A stretch of 32,345 nt of DNA. It comes from Deltaproteobacteria bacterium (lineage in GTDB: Bacteria; Myxococcota_A; Polyangia; Haliangiales; Haliangiaceae). The notes under the pieces were generated by a model. The model was not told the DNA's origin and did not search any database. It saw only the letters and a program-made list of their open reading frames with translations. The position numbers were made by a program, and so were the translations under genes. The first letter of the stretch is position 1, and each line of letters opens with the position of its first letter. The stretch lies in NCBI GenBank assembly GCA_025353585.1, contig JANXOM010000025.1:1-32345 (forward strand), written 5' to 3'. Shown one piece after another: positions 1 to 8,585 of this stretch.

Positions 1-1
1 C

Positions 2-1485
<1,484 letters not shown>

Positions 1486-1489
<4 letters not shown>

Positions 1490-2298
1490 GCGCTTCTAGT
1501 CCTGCAGCGACCCACGGCGACGAGATGCTGAGCCTCACGCTCCACGTGTGGCGGCAGCCGAACCGCGCCGCCGAGGGCAAGATGGTCCAGTACAAGCTGG
1601 CCGGCGTCTCGGTCCACGCGAGCTTCCTCGAGATGCTCGATATCCTGAACGAGCAGCTGATCACGAACGGCGAGGAGCCGGTCGCGTTCGACCACGACTG
1701 CCGCGAGGGCATCTGCGGCAGCTGCTCGCTCATGATCAACGGGCGCCCGCACGGCGGCAACAAGTCCACCGCGACCTGCCAGCTGCACATGCGGTTCTTC
1801 CGCAACGGCGATGACATCTTCATCGAGCCGTGGCGCGCGCACGCATTCCCGGTCATCCGGGATCTGTGCGTCGACCGCGGCGCGTTCGATCGCATCGTCG
1901 CGGCCGGTGGCTTCGTGACAGCGAACGTCGGCTCGGCGCCGGACGCCAACGCGGTCCCCATCCCGAAGGAGCAGTCCGACCGCGCGTTCGAGAGCGCGGC
2001 GTGCATCGGCTGCGGCGCGTGCGTGGCGGCATGCCCGAACAGCAGCGCGATGCTGTACGTCGCGGCGAAGCTCTCCCACCTTCACCACCTGCCGCAGGGC
2101 CAGCCGGAGCGGATGCACCGCACCGAGGCCATGGTCACGGCCATGGACGCAGCCGGCTTCGGCAACTGCACGAACCTCTACGAGTGCGAAGCCGCCTGCC
2201 CCAAGGACATCTCGCGCGACGTGATCGCCGAGCTGAACCGCACCTACGGCAAGTCGGCGCTGACCCATCGCGAGCGCAGCGCCAAGACCGGCGACTGA
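1486..2298 (+). CDS. sdhB: Succinate dehydrogenase / fumarate reductase iron-sulfur subunit
   Basis: This 270-residue protein carries electrons from the flavin of SdhA to the membrane quinone site. The N-terminal half is a plant-type 2Fe-2S ferredoxin domain with the cluster motif [10 protein letters not shown] and a later cysteine in ATCQLHM. The C-terminal half has the bacterial-ferredoxin motif [12 protein letters not shown] and a second cysteine group in [15 protein letters not shown], giving the usual 4Fe-4S and 3Fe-4S ligands. Length and motif order fit the family. The ATG overlaps the sdhA stop as ATGA, so the start is secure. The gene ends with TGA three bases before a tandem-arm repeat element. 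No further sdh gene follows, so this is the operon's last gene. Confidence 0.96.
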
Positions 2299-2301
2299 CC
2301 C

Positions 2302-2394
2302 GGGGACGCTGTCAAGTCTGTCAACTCTACGTATTGGCACATCCCCCATGATCGCCAGCACTTAGCTGGGGACGCTGTCAATTCTGTCAACTCT
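2302..2394 (+). repeat. Tandem-arm repeat element, copy R1
   Basis: Two direct 27-base arms lie at 2302-2328 and 2368-2394 with 26 of 27 bases identical. Each begins GGGGACGCTGTCAA and ends CTGTCAACTCT. The period is 66 bases. The 39-base spacer can fold through TGGC...GCCA and ATC...GAT around a CCCCAT loop. The element starts 3 bases after the sdhB stop and reads in the same direction. It is related to copies R2 (10422-10507) and R3 (12908-12993), which have the variant core ACGGTGT-ACACCTGTC. The reverse complement of each arm contains TTGACA. It sits between convergent genes. It may be a REP-like mobile element or act on the transcript end; both are inference. Confidence 0.85.
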
Positions 2395-2452
2395 GGCTCG
2401 GCCCGCGCGCAGCTCACGCCCGGCCGAGCGCCACAGGCGGGCATCGCTGACG

Positions 2453-3709
2453 CTACGAGCGCACGACCTCGACGCGCCGGTTCTGCGAGCGGCCGAGCGA
2501 CGTGTCGTTCGTGCTGACCGGCCTCGTCGCGCCGAACCCCGCCGTCGTCAGCCGCGCCGCCGCCACGCCCGCCTTGACGAGGTAGTCCTTCACGGCCGCG
2601 GCGCGCTTCTCGGACAGTGTCTGGTTGTGGTCGGCCGCGCCCGACGAGTCAGTGTGCCCCTCGATCGCCAGCTTCCAGCTCGGCTCGGCCTTGGCGATGG
2701 CCACGAGCTGGTCGAGCGTGGCGCGCGACTCGTCTCGCAGATGGTCGGAGTCGACGTCGAACGTGATGCCATAGATGCGCGCGCGGCCATCGGCGCGAAG
2801 CGACGCGGCCACGTCGCCGCCCGCCGCCGCCTTCGCGTCGAACTTGTAGTGCGGGCAGACGCCGACGGTCTTGCCCGTCAGCTTGCCGTCCCAGCGGCCG
2901 GCCGGCTTCGCTTCGGCGCCGTTCCACCACAGCCCGAGGAACGACTTGCCGTCGGCGGGGAACACGAGCACGGCTGGGCCGCTGTGCGTTCCCTCGCCGG
3001 TCGTTTCTGACCACGTGAAGCGCAGAACGCGGCCGTCGAAGCCGCCGTTCTTGATGAGCCCGTTCTTCGACTCGTAGCAGCCGGTCGCCGTCGAGCCGGT
3101 CGCGAGCACGCGGAACGTTCCGAAGCTCGTCGCGTATGCGCCGGACGCGTCCGGCCGGGGCAAGCTATCGACGCGCTTGCCGTACGCCGCGAAGCCCATC
3201 AGCTCGAGGTAGTCGGGGTCGCCGTGGTTCGACTGCAGCGTCACGCGCAGGTAGCGGCCCTTCTTCGGCGTGGCGACCGCGAAGTGCTGGTCGTCCTTCG
3301 CCACCGCGAGCGTCACGGCCGCGAGGTGCGCGTACCCGGTGTCCGCCTTGTCGGAGATCTCGACCGTCACGCTCTTCGCCCCGCGACGGCCGCCGTCCCC
3401 ATCGACCTGGCCGTTATCGAACGCGAGCTCGCTGACCTCGTCGCGGTCCGCGAGCTCGATGACGAACGCCTTGGGCGCGATGTCGCCCTTCGGCGACGCC
3501 CAGCCGGATGTCGGATCCTCGTCGAGGAGCCAGAAGCCAGACCAGCTCTCGTCGTAGCTCGCGGCGTCCTTGACGACCAGCGCGCCGGCGCCGAACGAGG
3601 CGAGGTCGGGCTTGGCATCCGCGCGATCTGCACGCGCACGCGGCGCGAGCGAACCGAGCAAGGCCACGCAGGAGGCAACGCAGAGGGCGAGGCGGGCGGC
3701 GAGCGACAT
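2453..3709 (-). CDS. Secreted discoidin-like / OmpA C-terminal domain protein
   Basis: This 418-residue envelope protein probably anchors to peptidoglycan. An N-terminal signal peptide (residues 1-27, hydrophobic core then PRARADRAD) precedes a region at about 45-175 that resembles an F5/8-type C (discoidin-like, galactose-binding) fold, with GWASPKGD and YLRVTLQSNHGDPDYLELMGF. A middle segment follows at about 190-300. Residues about 312-418 are an OmpA-family peptidoglycan-binding domain with ITFDVDSDHL, IEGHTDSSG, LSEKRAAAVKDYL and a terminal NRRVEVV. The ATG at 3709 is the first possible start, since an in-frame TGA lies 15 bases upstream. AGGAGG touches the ATG directly, an unusually short spacing. 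The upstream HAD-deaminase gene ends 12 bases away, so the two probably share a transcript. The OmpA assignment is secure; the discoidin-like call is moderate. Confidence 0.85.
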   Translation of the reverse strand: MSLAARLALCVASCVALLGSLAPRARADRADAKPDLASFGAGALVVKDAASYDESWSGFWLLDEDPTSGWASPKGDIAPKAFVIELADRDEVSELAFDNGQVDGDGGRRGAKSVTVEISDKADTGYAHLAAVTLAVAKDDQHFAVATPKKGRYLRVTLQSNHGDPDYLELMGFAAYGKRVDSLPRPDASGAYATSFGTFRVLATGSTATGCYESKNGLIKNGGFDGRVLRFTWSETTGEGTHSGPAVLVFPADGKSFLGLWWNGAEAKPAGRWDGKLTGKTVGVCPHYKFDAKAAAGGDVAASLRADGRARIYGITFDVDSDHLRDESRATLDQLVAIAKAEPSWKLAIEGHTDSSGAADHNQTLSEKRAAAVKDYLVKAGVAAARLTTAGFGATRPVSTNDTSLGRSQNRRVEVVRS

Positions 3710-3721
3710 CCTCCTGCGGTA

Positions 3722-4912
3722 TCACGCCTGCCGGGCGAGGAGCGCCCTGACGAACGGCTCCTGGTCCGGGTTGCGGCCGGATTTACCGAGCCATGTCTCG
3801 AGCAGCGCGCGGCTCTCGGCGGCCCGGACGTCCCCGACGATCCGCGGCATCTGGTTGTCGGCGTTCTCGGGCGGTTGCACGCGGCCGGTGCCGCTGTCCT
3901 CGGGCGCGCGCAACCCGTAGATGACCGTGTCGACCGCGGTCTCCATCGCCGCGCCGAGGCACATGACGCACGGCTCGAGCGTCGAGACGAGGATCGTGTC
4001 GCGCGCGCCCGGGTCCAGCTTGCTGGCTGCGTTGCGAAAGGCGTCGAGCTCGGCGTGCGCGGCGCGGTCGTGGCTGTGGTTCAAGCGGTTCCACCCGCGA
4101 GCGACGACGGCGCCATCGCCGTTCGCGAGCACGGCGCCGATCGGGACCTCGCCGGCATCCATGCCGATCGCGGCGGCCTCGAGCGCGGCCTGCATGAGCG
4201 CGCCGAGCCGACCGGCGTCGAGGAGCGCGCGCCCCGGCGATGCGCGCCGCAGCGCCTCGTCGAGGCGGACGTAGATCGCGGCGGGATCGCGGTAGACGGC
4301 GCGCGAGCCGGCGCGGACGAGCGCGCCCTCGAGGTTGCCGCCGCACAGGACACCGATCAACACGACGCCGGCATGCTTGGCCGACTGCGCGTCCCACGGC
4401 GTGTCGCCGACCATCACGCACTCCGCGGGGCTGACGCCGAGCTTCTCGACCGCCGCGGTCACGATGTCGGGGGCGGGCTTGGTCGCCGCCACGTCGTCGG
4501 CGTTGGCGACCACGTCGAACATGCTGCGCCACGAGACCCCGCTCGTGCGCTCGCACAGCGCGAGCCCGTCTCCCGAGGTGCTGGTCGCGAGCGCGAGCTT
4601 CATGCCGCGGCCCCGGAGCTCGGCGAGCAGCTGGCGCGCGCCGGGGAGCGGACGCAGGCCCTCGGACTCCGCGATCTCCCGGAAGGCGTGGTCGTGGGCG
4701 GACCGGAGCGCGTCCCCGTCCGCCGTCTCGGCGCTCGCACCGAGGAGATCGGTGACCAGCTGGTCGCCGCCTTTGCCGATCTCGATGGCGATGCGGTCCG
4801 GGGCGACGTTGTAGTCGTGCTCGTGCAGCGCCGTGTGCCAGGCGCGCACGTGCGCGTCGTTGCTGTCGAGCAGCGTACCGTCGAGGTCGAACAGGGCGGC
4901 GGAGAGGGCCAT
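3722..4912 (-). CDS. HAD-family phosphatase fused to a nucleoside/tRNA-type deaminase domain
   Basis: This 396-residue protein joins two enzymes. Residues 1-215 are a HAD phosphatase of the beta-phosphoglucomutase-like type: the nucleophile motif FDLDGT (Asp9, Asp11), ALATSTSGDG for motif II, Lys145 in ATKPAPD, and VMVGDTPWD (Asp170, Asp174). Residues about 235-396 are a zinc-dependent deaminase of the TadA/guanine/CMP deaminase superfamily with HAEL (His286, Glu288) and EPCVMC (Cys315, Cys318) and GEVPIGAVL before them. All key residues of both domains are present, so both may be active. The ATG at 4912 starts exactly at the HAD domain; an earlier in-frame start at 4975 would overlap the divergent gene and adds no domain. 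The substrates are unknown. A shared nucleotide salvage or damage-clearing role is possible but inferred. Confidence 0.85.
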   Translation of the reverse strand: MALSAALFDLDGTLLDSNDAHVRAWHTALHEHDYNVAPDRIAIEIGKGGDQLVTDLLGASAETADGDALRSAHDHAFREIAESEGLRPLPGARQLLAELRGRGMKLALATSTSGDGLALCERTSGVSWRSMFDVVANADDVAATKPAPDIVTAAVEKLGVSPAECVMVGDTPWDAQSAKHAGVVLIGVLCGGNLEGALVRAGSRAVYRDPAAIYVRLDEALRRASPGRALLDAGRLGALMQAALEAAAIGMDAGEVPIGAVLANGDGAVVARGWNRLNHSHDRAAHAELDAFRNAASKLDPGARDTILVSTLEPCVMCLGAAMETAVDTVIYGLRAPEDSGTGRVQPPENADNQMPRIVGDVRAAESRALLETWLGKSGRNPDQEPFVRALLARQA

Positions 4913-4942
4913 CCGGGGCGTGGTTGCAAGGCAAGTGCCTGC

Positions 4943-4948
4943 TACGGT
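4943..4948 (+). promoter_or_regulatory. Candidate -10 box (TACGGT) for the NTF2-like gene
   Basis: TACGGT ends 7 bases before the GTG at 4956, and no Shine-Dalgarno sequence is visible. Its place inside the 43-base divergent gap and its likeness to boxes upstream of other starts in this window suggest a leaderless transcript. No clear -35 is seen. Confidence 0.35.
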
Positions 4949-4955
4949 GCGCCCC

Positions 4956-5390
4956 GTGCCAGATGCGAAGACCACCGAGGCCGCCGTCGCGCGGTTCCGC
5001 AGCTTCTACGAGACGTTCTCCGCCGCGTGGTTGCCGCGCCTCGAGGAGATCTACGCTTCCGGATTTTTCCTCGAGGACCCGTTCCACACGTTCCACGGCG
5101 ACTTCGACGAGCTGCGCGCGTACTTCGCGCGCGTGCTGAAGCTGCCCGCCTCGAGCTTCATCGTCGAGGACACGGCGACCGGCGCCGACGGCTCGTACGT
5201 GCGCTGGCGCTGGGAGTGGAAGCTGCGCAAAGGCGGGGCGCTGCGCGTGGTGCCGGGGGTGACGCACCTCCGCTTCACCGACGACGGCAAGGTCTTCTTT
5301 CACCGCGATCTGTTCGATGCGGCGGCTGGATTCTTCGAGGCCCTGCCGGGGATCGGCACCGCGCTCCGCCTGATCAAGAAGCGCGTCTGA
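4956..5390 (+). CDS. NTF2-like (SnoaL-type) protein of unknown function
   Basis: The 144-residue protein reads PDAKTTEAAVARFRSFYETF after a GTG start and looks like a cone-shaped NTF2-like domain: a helical start, then FFLEDPFHTFHGDFDELRAYFARV, then a curved sheet with YVRWRWEWKL, THLRFTDDGKV and HRDLFDAAAGFFEALPGIG. Length fits a single NTF2-like domain. Such folds include ketosteroid isomerases, polyketide cyclases and ligand-binding proteins, and I cannot tell which applies. No signal peptide or membrane segment is seen. The frame could extend upstream to 4833, but that would run over the divergent HAD-deaminase gene. A TACGGT box lies just before the GTG. The next gene starts 28 bases downstream on the same strand. 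Confidence 0.8.
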   Translation: MPDAKTTEAAVARFRSFYETFSAAWLPRLEEIYASGFFLEDPFHTFHGDFDELRAYFARVLKLPASSFIVEDTATGADGSYVRWRWEWKLRKGGALRVVPGVTHLRFTDDGKVFFHRDLFDAAAGFFEALPGIGTALRLIKKRV

Positions 5391-5406
5391 CGTCAGGCCG
5401 TCACGC

Positions 5407-5412
5407 TACGCT
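5407..5412 (+). promoter_or_regulatory. Candidate -10 box (TACGCT) for the SprT/DUF2786 gene
   Basis: TACGCT lies in the 28-base gap before the GTG at 5419, ending 6 bases from the start codon, and no Shine-Dalgarno is visible. It matches the box in front of the alpha/beta hydrolase gene at 20011 exactly. A leaderless start is possible. Confidence 0.35.
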
Positions 5413-5418
5413 TCGCCC

Positions 5419-6480
5419 GTGCACGAGGAGCTCACAGCCCAGCTCGAGGCCGCGCTCGTCCGCGAGGTGCAGCGCGCGTACGAGTGGCAGGCGACGCGCT
5501 TTCGCGGCCTGCTCGCGCCGGTGATCGCGCTCGTCGACTCCACCTCGCGGCTCGGGCGCTGGGTGCCGGCCGCGCGCACGCTCGAGCTGTCACGCGTGCT
5601 GGTGCTCGCGCGCCCGTGGCCCGAGGTGATGGGCATCCTCGAGCACGAGATGGCGCACCAGTACGTCGACGAGGTGCTGCGCGTGACGGACGAGCCCCCG
5701 CACGGCCCGACCTTCCAGCGCGTGTGCGCGGAGCGCGGCGTCGACGGGCGCGCGGCCGGTGCGCCGGTGGCGGGAGCCGGCGCCGAGATCGCTCGCGTGC
5801 TCGATCGGATCCGCAAGTTGCTCGCGCTCGCCGGCAGCGACAACCAGCACGAGGCCGAGGCCGCGATGCGGACGGCGCACGAGCTGATGCTCCGCTACAA
5901 CATCGAAGACGCGATCGATCCCGGAGCGGCACGAGACTTCGAGATCGCGCATGTCGGCGACCCGGCGAAGCGCAGCAACCGCGTCGAGATCGACGTGGTG
6001 TCGCTGCTCGCCGAGCTGTTCTTCGTCAAGGTGATCCGGATCCCTGTCTACCTGCCCCGGGCGGGGCGGCACGGCGGCGTCTACGAGCTCGCCGGCACGC
6101 GCGCGAACCTGGACATGGCGTGCCACGTGTACGCGTTCCTGCTCGCCACGGCGACGCGGCTGTGGGACGCGAATCGCGCGGACGCGCGGGTGAAGAACGG
6201 CCGCGACCGGCTCGCGTACCAGAGCGGCGTCATCCGCGGCTTTCGCAAGAAGCTCGTGGCCGAGCGCACGGTGCTGCGAGGCACCGGCCTCGTGTGGCGC
6301 GGGGATGGCAAGCTCGACACGTTCTACCGCGCGCGGCATCCCCACGTCGTCAGCCGGCGGCGCAGCGTGCGGGTCAGCGGCGCTCATGACGCCGGACGCG
6401 AAGCCGGCCGCAAGGTGGTGCTGCACAAGCCGGTCGCGAGCACGGGCGGCGGCGGTCGGCTGCTCGGCCGCGGGTCCTGA
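5419..6480 (+). CDS. SprT-like zinc metalloprotease fused to a DUF2786 domain
   Basis: This 353-residue protein begins with a SprT-like domain: GILEHEMAHQYV contains the HExxH zinc motif (His76, Glu77, His80), and EPPHGPTFQRVC supplies the probable third ligand His95, as in SprT/Spartan proteases. Residues about 120-165 (IARVLDRIRKLLALAGS, then HEAEAAMRTAHELMLRYNI) match DUF2786, a helical domain common in phage and plasmid proteins. Residues about 180-310 follow as the region usually found after DUF2786. The last 50 residues are basic and glycine-rich. Eukaryotic Spartan cleaves DNA-protein crosslinks; a comparable role here is inference. The start is GTG, with no earlier in-frame start after the preceding gene. 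It is convergent with the SDR gene; the 58-base gap at 6481-6538 shows no clear terminator. Confidence 0.85.
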   Translation: MHEELTAQLEAALVREVQRAYEWQATRFRGLLAPVIALVDSTSRLGRWVPAARTLELSRVLVLARPWPEVMGILEHEMAHQYVDEVLRVTDEPPHGPTFQRVCAERGVDGRAAGAPVAGAGAEIARVLDRIRKLLALAGSDNQHEAEAAMRTAHELMLRYNIEDAIDPGAARDFEIAHVGDPAKRSNRVEIDVVSLLAELFFVKVIRIPVYLPRAGRHGGVYELAGTRANLDMACHVYAFLLATATRLWDANRADARVKNGRDRLAYQSGVIRGFRKKLVAERTVLRGTGLVWRGDGKLDTFYRARHPHVVSRRRSVRVSGAHDAGREAGRKVVLHKPVASTGGGGRLLGRGS

Positions 6481-6538
6481 CCGGTCGGTCGTGGTCGACG
6501 AACAGGCGCTGGCCGTGCCCGCGTCCGGCGTGCGGCCG

Positions 6539-7345
6539 TCAATGCTTCGCGGAGCCGGGCTTGCTGACCTTGGCGACCTGCGCGGCCTTGATGGTCTCCG
6601 GCAACACCTCGTTCGCGAGCCCCTCCAGGCGCTGGACGAACGAGCCGCCGAGGACGGAGTCCTTGCCGGCGAGCATCGCCTCGAAGCCCCGCCGGGCAAC
6701 GAGCGATGGCGGATCCTTCTCGGCCTGGCCGACCTTCGTGTCGAGCATCCCGGCGCGCTCGAAGAAGTTCGTGTCAGTCGCGCCCGGCTGGAGCGCGGTG
6801 ACGGTGACGCCGCTGTCCTTGATCTCGAAGCGCAGCGCCTCCGCGAACTGCATCACGAACGCCTTCGTGGCCGCGTAGATCGCCTGGTAGGGGGCCGGCG
6901 CGGTGCTGACCACGGACGCCGTCATCAGCACGCGCCCCTCGCCGCGCGCGACCATGTCGGGCACGAGCGCCTTCGCGATGCGCAGCGTGTGAATGCAGTT
7001 GAGCTCGACCATGTTGATCTCGGCCTCCAGATCCGTGGTCATGAACTCGCCGCCGACGCCCACGCCGGCGTTCAGCAGCAACGCGTCCACGGCGCGTCCG
7101 GTCGCCTTCACGGCGCGCACCAGCTCGGCGCAGCCGTCCCTGGTCGCAAGATCCGCCTGGATCGGATCCGCGGCGCCGCCGCCCGCCGCGCTGATCTGCG
7201 CTGCGGCGTCACGGATCCCTACGTCCTCGGCGCACACCAGGACGTCGTACCCGTTGCTCGCACATTGCTTCGCGAGCTCGAACCCGATGCCCGAGGACGC
7301 ACCGGTGATGACCGCGAGCTTCGGCTGCTTTGAAATCGATCCCAT
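6539..7345 (-). CDS. Short-chain dehydrogenase/reductase (SDR), classical type
   Basis: This 268-residue NAD(P)-dependent oxidoreductase has a Rossmann fold with TGASSGIG (residues 14-21) for cofactor binding, LNAG (91-94), and the catalytic Ser/Tyr/Lys set: a serine in TASVVS (Ser144 or Ser147), Tyr157 and Lys161 in YAATK. The GATDTNFF segment after the active site is typical of the family's PG motif region. The ATG at 7345 is preceded by GAGGAG at a good distance, so the start is firm. Longer forms of this frame run upstream through an antisense shadow. No substrate can be named. The gene is divergent from the metallo-beta-lactamase-fold gene, with 99 bases between them (7346-7444). Confidence 0.93.
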   Translation of the reverse strand: MGSISKQPKLAVITGASSGIGFELAKQCASNGYDVLVCAEDVGIRDAAAQISAAGGGAADPIQADLATRDGCAELVRAVKATGRAVDALLLNAGVGVGGEFMTTDLEAEINMVELNCIHTLRIAKALVPDMVARGEGRVLMTASVVSTAPAPYQAIYAATKAFVMQFAEALRFEIKDSGVTVTALQPGATDTNFFERAGMLDTKVGQAEKDPPSLVARRGFEAMLAGKDSVLGGSFVQRLEGLANEVLPETIKAAQVAKVSKPGSAKH

Positions 7346-7444
7346 GACGCTCTCCTCGTGGATGGAGCGACGTCTCAGTGCGATCCGCGTACCACCGCCG
7401 CGGACCTCCTGCCGAGCGCCTGCGCACATGGCATCCTGGTGCCC

Positions 7445-8581
7445 ATGGACGACGATCAGCGCCGCGCGGCCGTCCGGCGCGAGCGCGTGCAGGCCTCCGC
7501 CCAGTACGCCGACGGGCGCTTCCGCAACACGGCGGAGGCCACGTTGCGGCGGACCGCACCCGGCGTCGGCCTCGTGGTCGAGTTCGTGTTCAAGCGGGGC
7601 CGTCGCACGCCCGACGCGCCGCTGCCGATCGAGCGCCCCCACGAGGGCTGGGCCCGCGCGGTCGACACGGGCCTCCGCGCGACCTGGCTCGGGCATTCGA
7701 GCGTCGTACTCGAGATCGACGGCCGCCGCGTGCTCACCGATCCGGTGTTCGGCCAGCGCGTCTCGCCGATCTCGTTCATGGGCCCGAAGCGGTTCCATCC
7801 GGTGCCGGCGGGGGTTGTCGAGCTCCCGCCGCTCGACGCCGTGCTCGTCTCCCACGATCACTACGACCACCTGTGCCACGAGACGATCGCGGCGCTCGCG
7901 GCGCGGCGGGTCCCGTTCGTGACGGCGCTGGGCGTGGGCGCGCACCTCGAGCGCTTCGGGGTGGCGCCGGAGCTGATCACCGAGCTCGACTGGTACGAGC
8001 ACGCGGAGGTCGGCGGCGTGCACTTCACGGCCACGCCCTCGCAGCACTTCTCCGGTCGCTCGCCGGGCCAGCGCGATCGCACGCTGTGGGCCTCGTGGGT
8101 GATCCGCGGCGACCGGCACCGCGTGTTCTTCTCGGGTGACACGGGCCTCACGCCGGTGTTCGCCGACATCGCGCGCGCTCACGGACCGTTCGATCTCGTG
8201 ATGCTCGAGGTCGGCGCCTTTCACGCGGCGTGGGGAACGATCCACCTCGGTCCCGAGAACGCGCTCGCCGCGTTCGAGCTCCTCGGCGGCGGCACGCTCC
8301 TCCCCGTGCACTGGGGGACATTCTCTCTCGCGCTCCATGACTGGGACGAGCCCGCGGAGACGCTCCTCGCGCTCGCGACCGCGCGCGCGAGCCGGATCGT
8401 CACGCCGCGTCTCGGCGCGCCGTTCGAGCCCGCGCAGGTCGATGCCCCGTGCCGTGGTGGCGCGGGGTGGGACAGCGAGATCACGGACGCGCGGAAGCGT
8501 CAGCTACAACACCGTCCAAGCTCGTGCTGTAATCGTCGTCGATTTGCGGTGGCGTCGGCCCCGCAAACCCGTCCACGATGA
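7445..8581 (+). CDS. Metallo-beta-lactamase-fold hydrolase (NAPE-PLD / UlaG-like)
   Basis: This 378-residue metal-dependent hydrolase opens with a basic segment, then RATWLGHSSVVLEIDG and LTDPVFGQRVSP, typical of the NAPE-PLD-like branch. The metal motif SHDHYDH gives His137, His139, Asp141 and His142. SGDTG and PVHWGTF supply later ligands. The enzyme probably hydrolyses a phosphodiester or similar bond, but the substrate is unknown; some relatives act on N-acyl-phosphatidylethanolamine. The ATG at 7445 begins a sensible N-terminus; an in-frame start at 7358 would add unrelated residues. The last ~40 residues (after GGAGWDSEI) are Arg/Ser/Gln-rich and unlike the family, suggesting loss of the original stop or local frame decay. 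The next gene starts 4 bases after the stop. Confidence 0.88.
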   Translation: MDDDQRRAAVRRERVQASAQYADGRFRNTAEATLRRTAPGVGLVVEFVFKRGRRTPDAPLPIERPHEGWARAVDTGLRATWLGHSSVVLEIDGRRVLTDPVFGQRVSPISFMGPKRFHPVPAGVVELPPLDAVLVSHDHYDHLCHETIAALAARRVPFVTALGVGAHLERFGVAPELITELDWYEHAEVGGVHFTATPSQHFSGRSPGQRDRTLWASWVIRGDRHRVFFSGDTGLTPVFADIARAHGPFDLVMLEVGAFHAAWGTIHLGPENALAAFELLGGGTLLPVHWGTFSLALHDWDEPAETLLALATARASRIVTPRLGAPFEPAQVDAPCRGGAGWDSEITDARKRQLQHRPSSCCNRRRFAVASAPQTRPR

Positions 8582-8585
8582 CCGC

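Noticed and set aside
2302..2394. Repeat pairs considered as a tiny CRISPR array
   Set aside because: Only two arms per site, no cas genes, spacers with self-complementarity, and the same element at three loci each next to a gene end.
4913..4975. Upstream start of the HAD-deaminase at 4975
   Set aside because: It adds 21 residues with no signal-peptide or domain character and would overlap the divergent NTF2-like gene start.
3224..5524. A 766-residue plus-strand frame over the OmpA and HAD-deaminase genes
   Set aside because: It is Arg/Ala/Val-rich with no recognisable domain and overlaps three well-supported genes in other frames.
8500..8520. AACACCGTCC near 8510, resembling part of a repeat arm read on the other strand
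   Set aside because: Only about ten bases match, there is no second arm 65 bases away, and it lies in the tail of the preceding gene. Chance similarity is likely.
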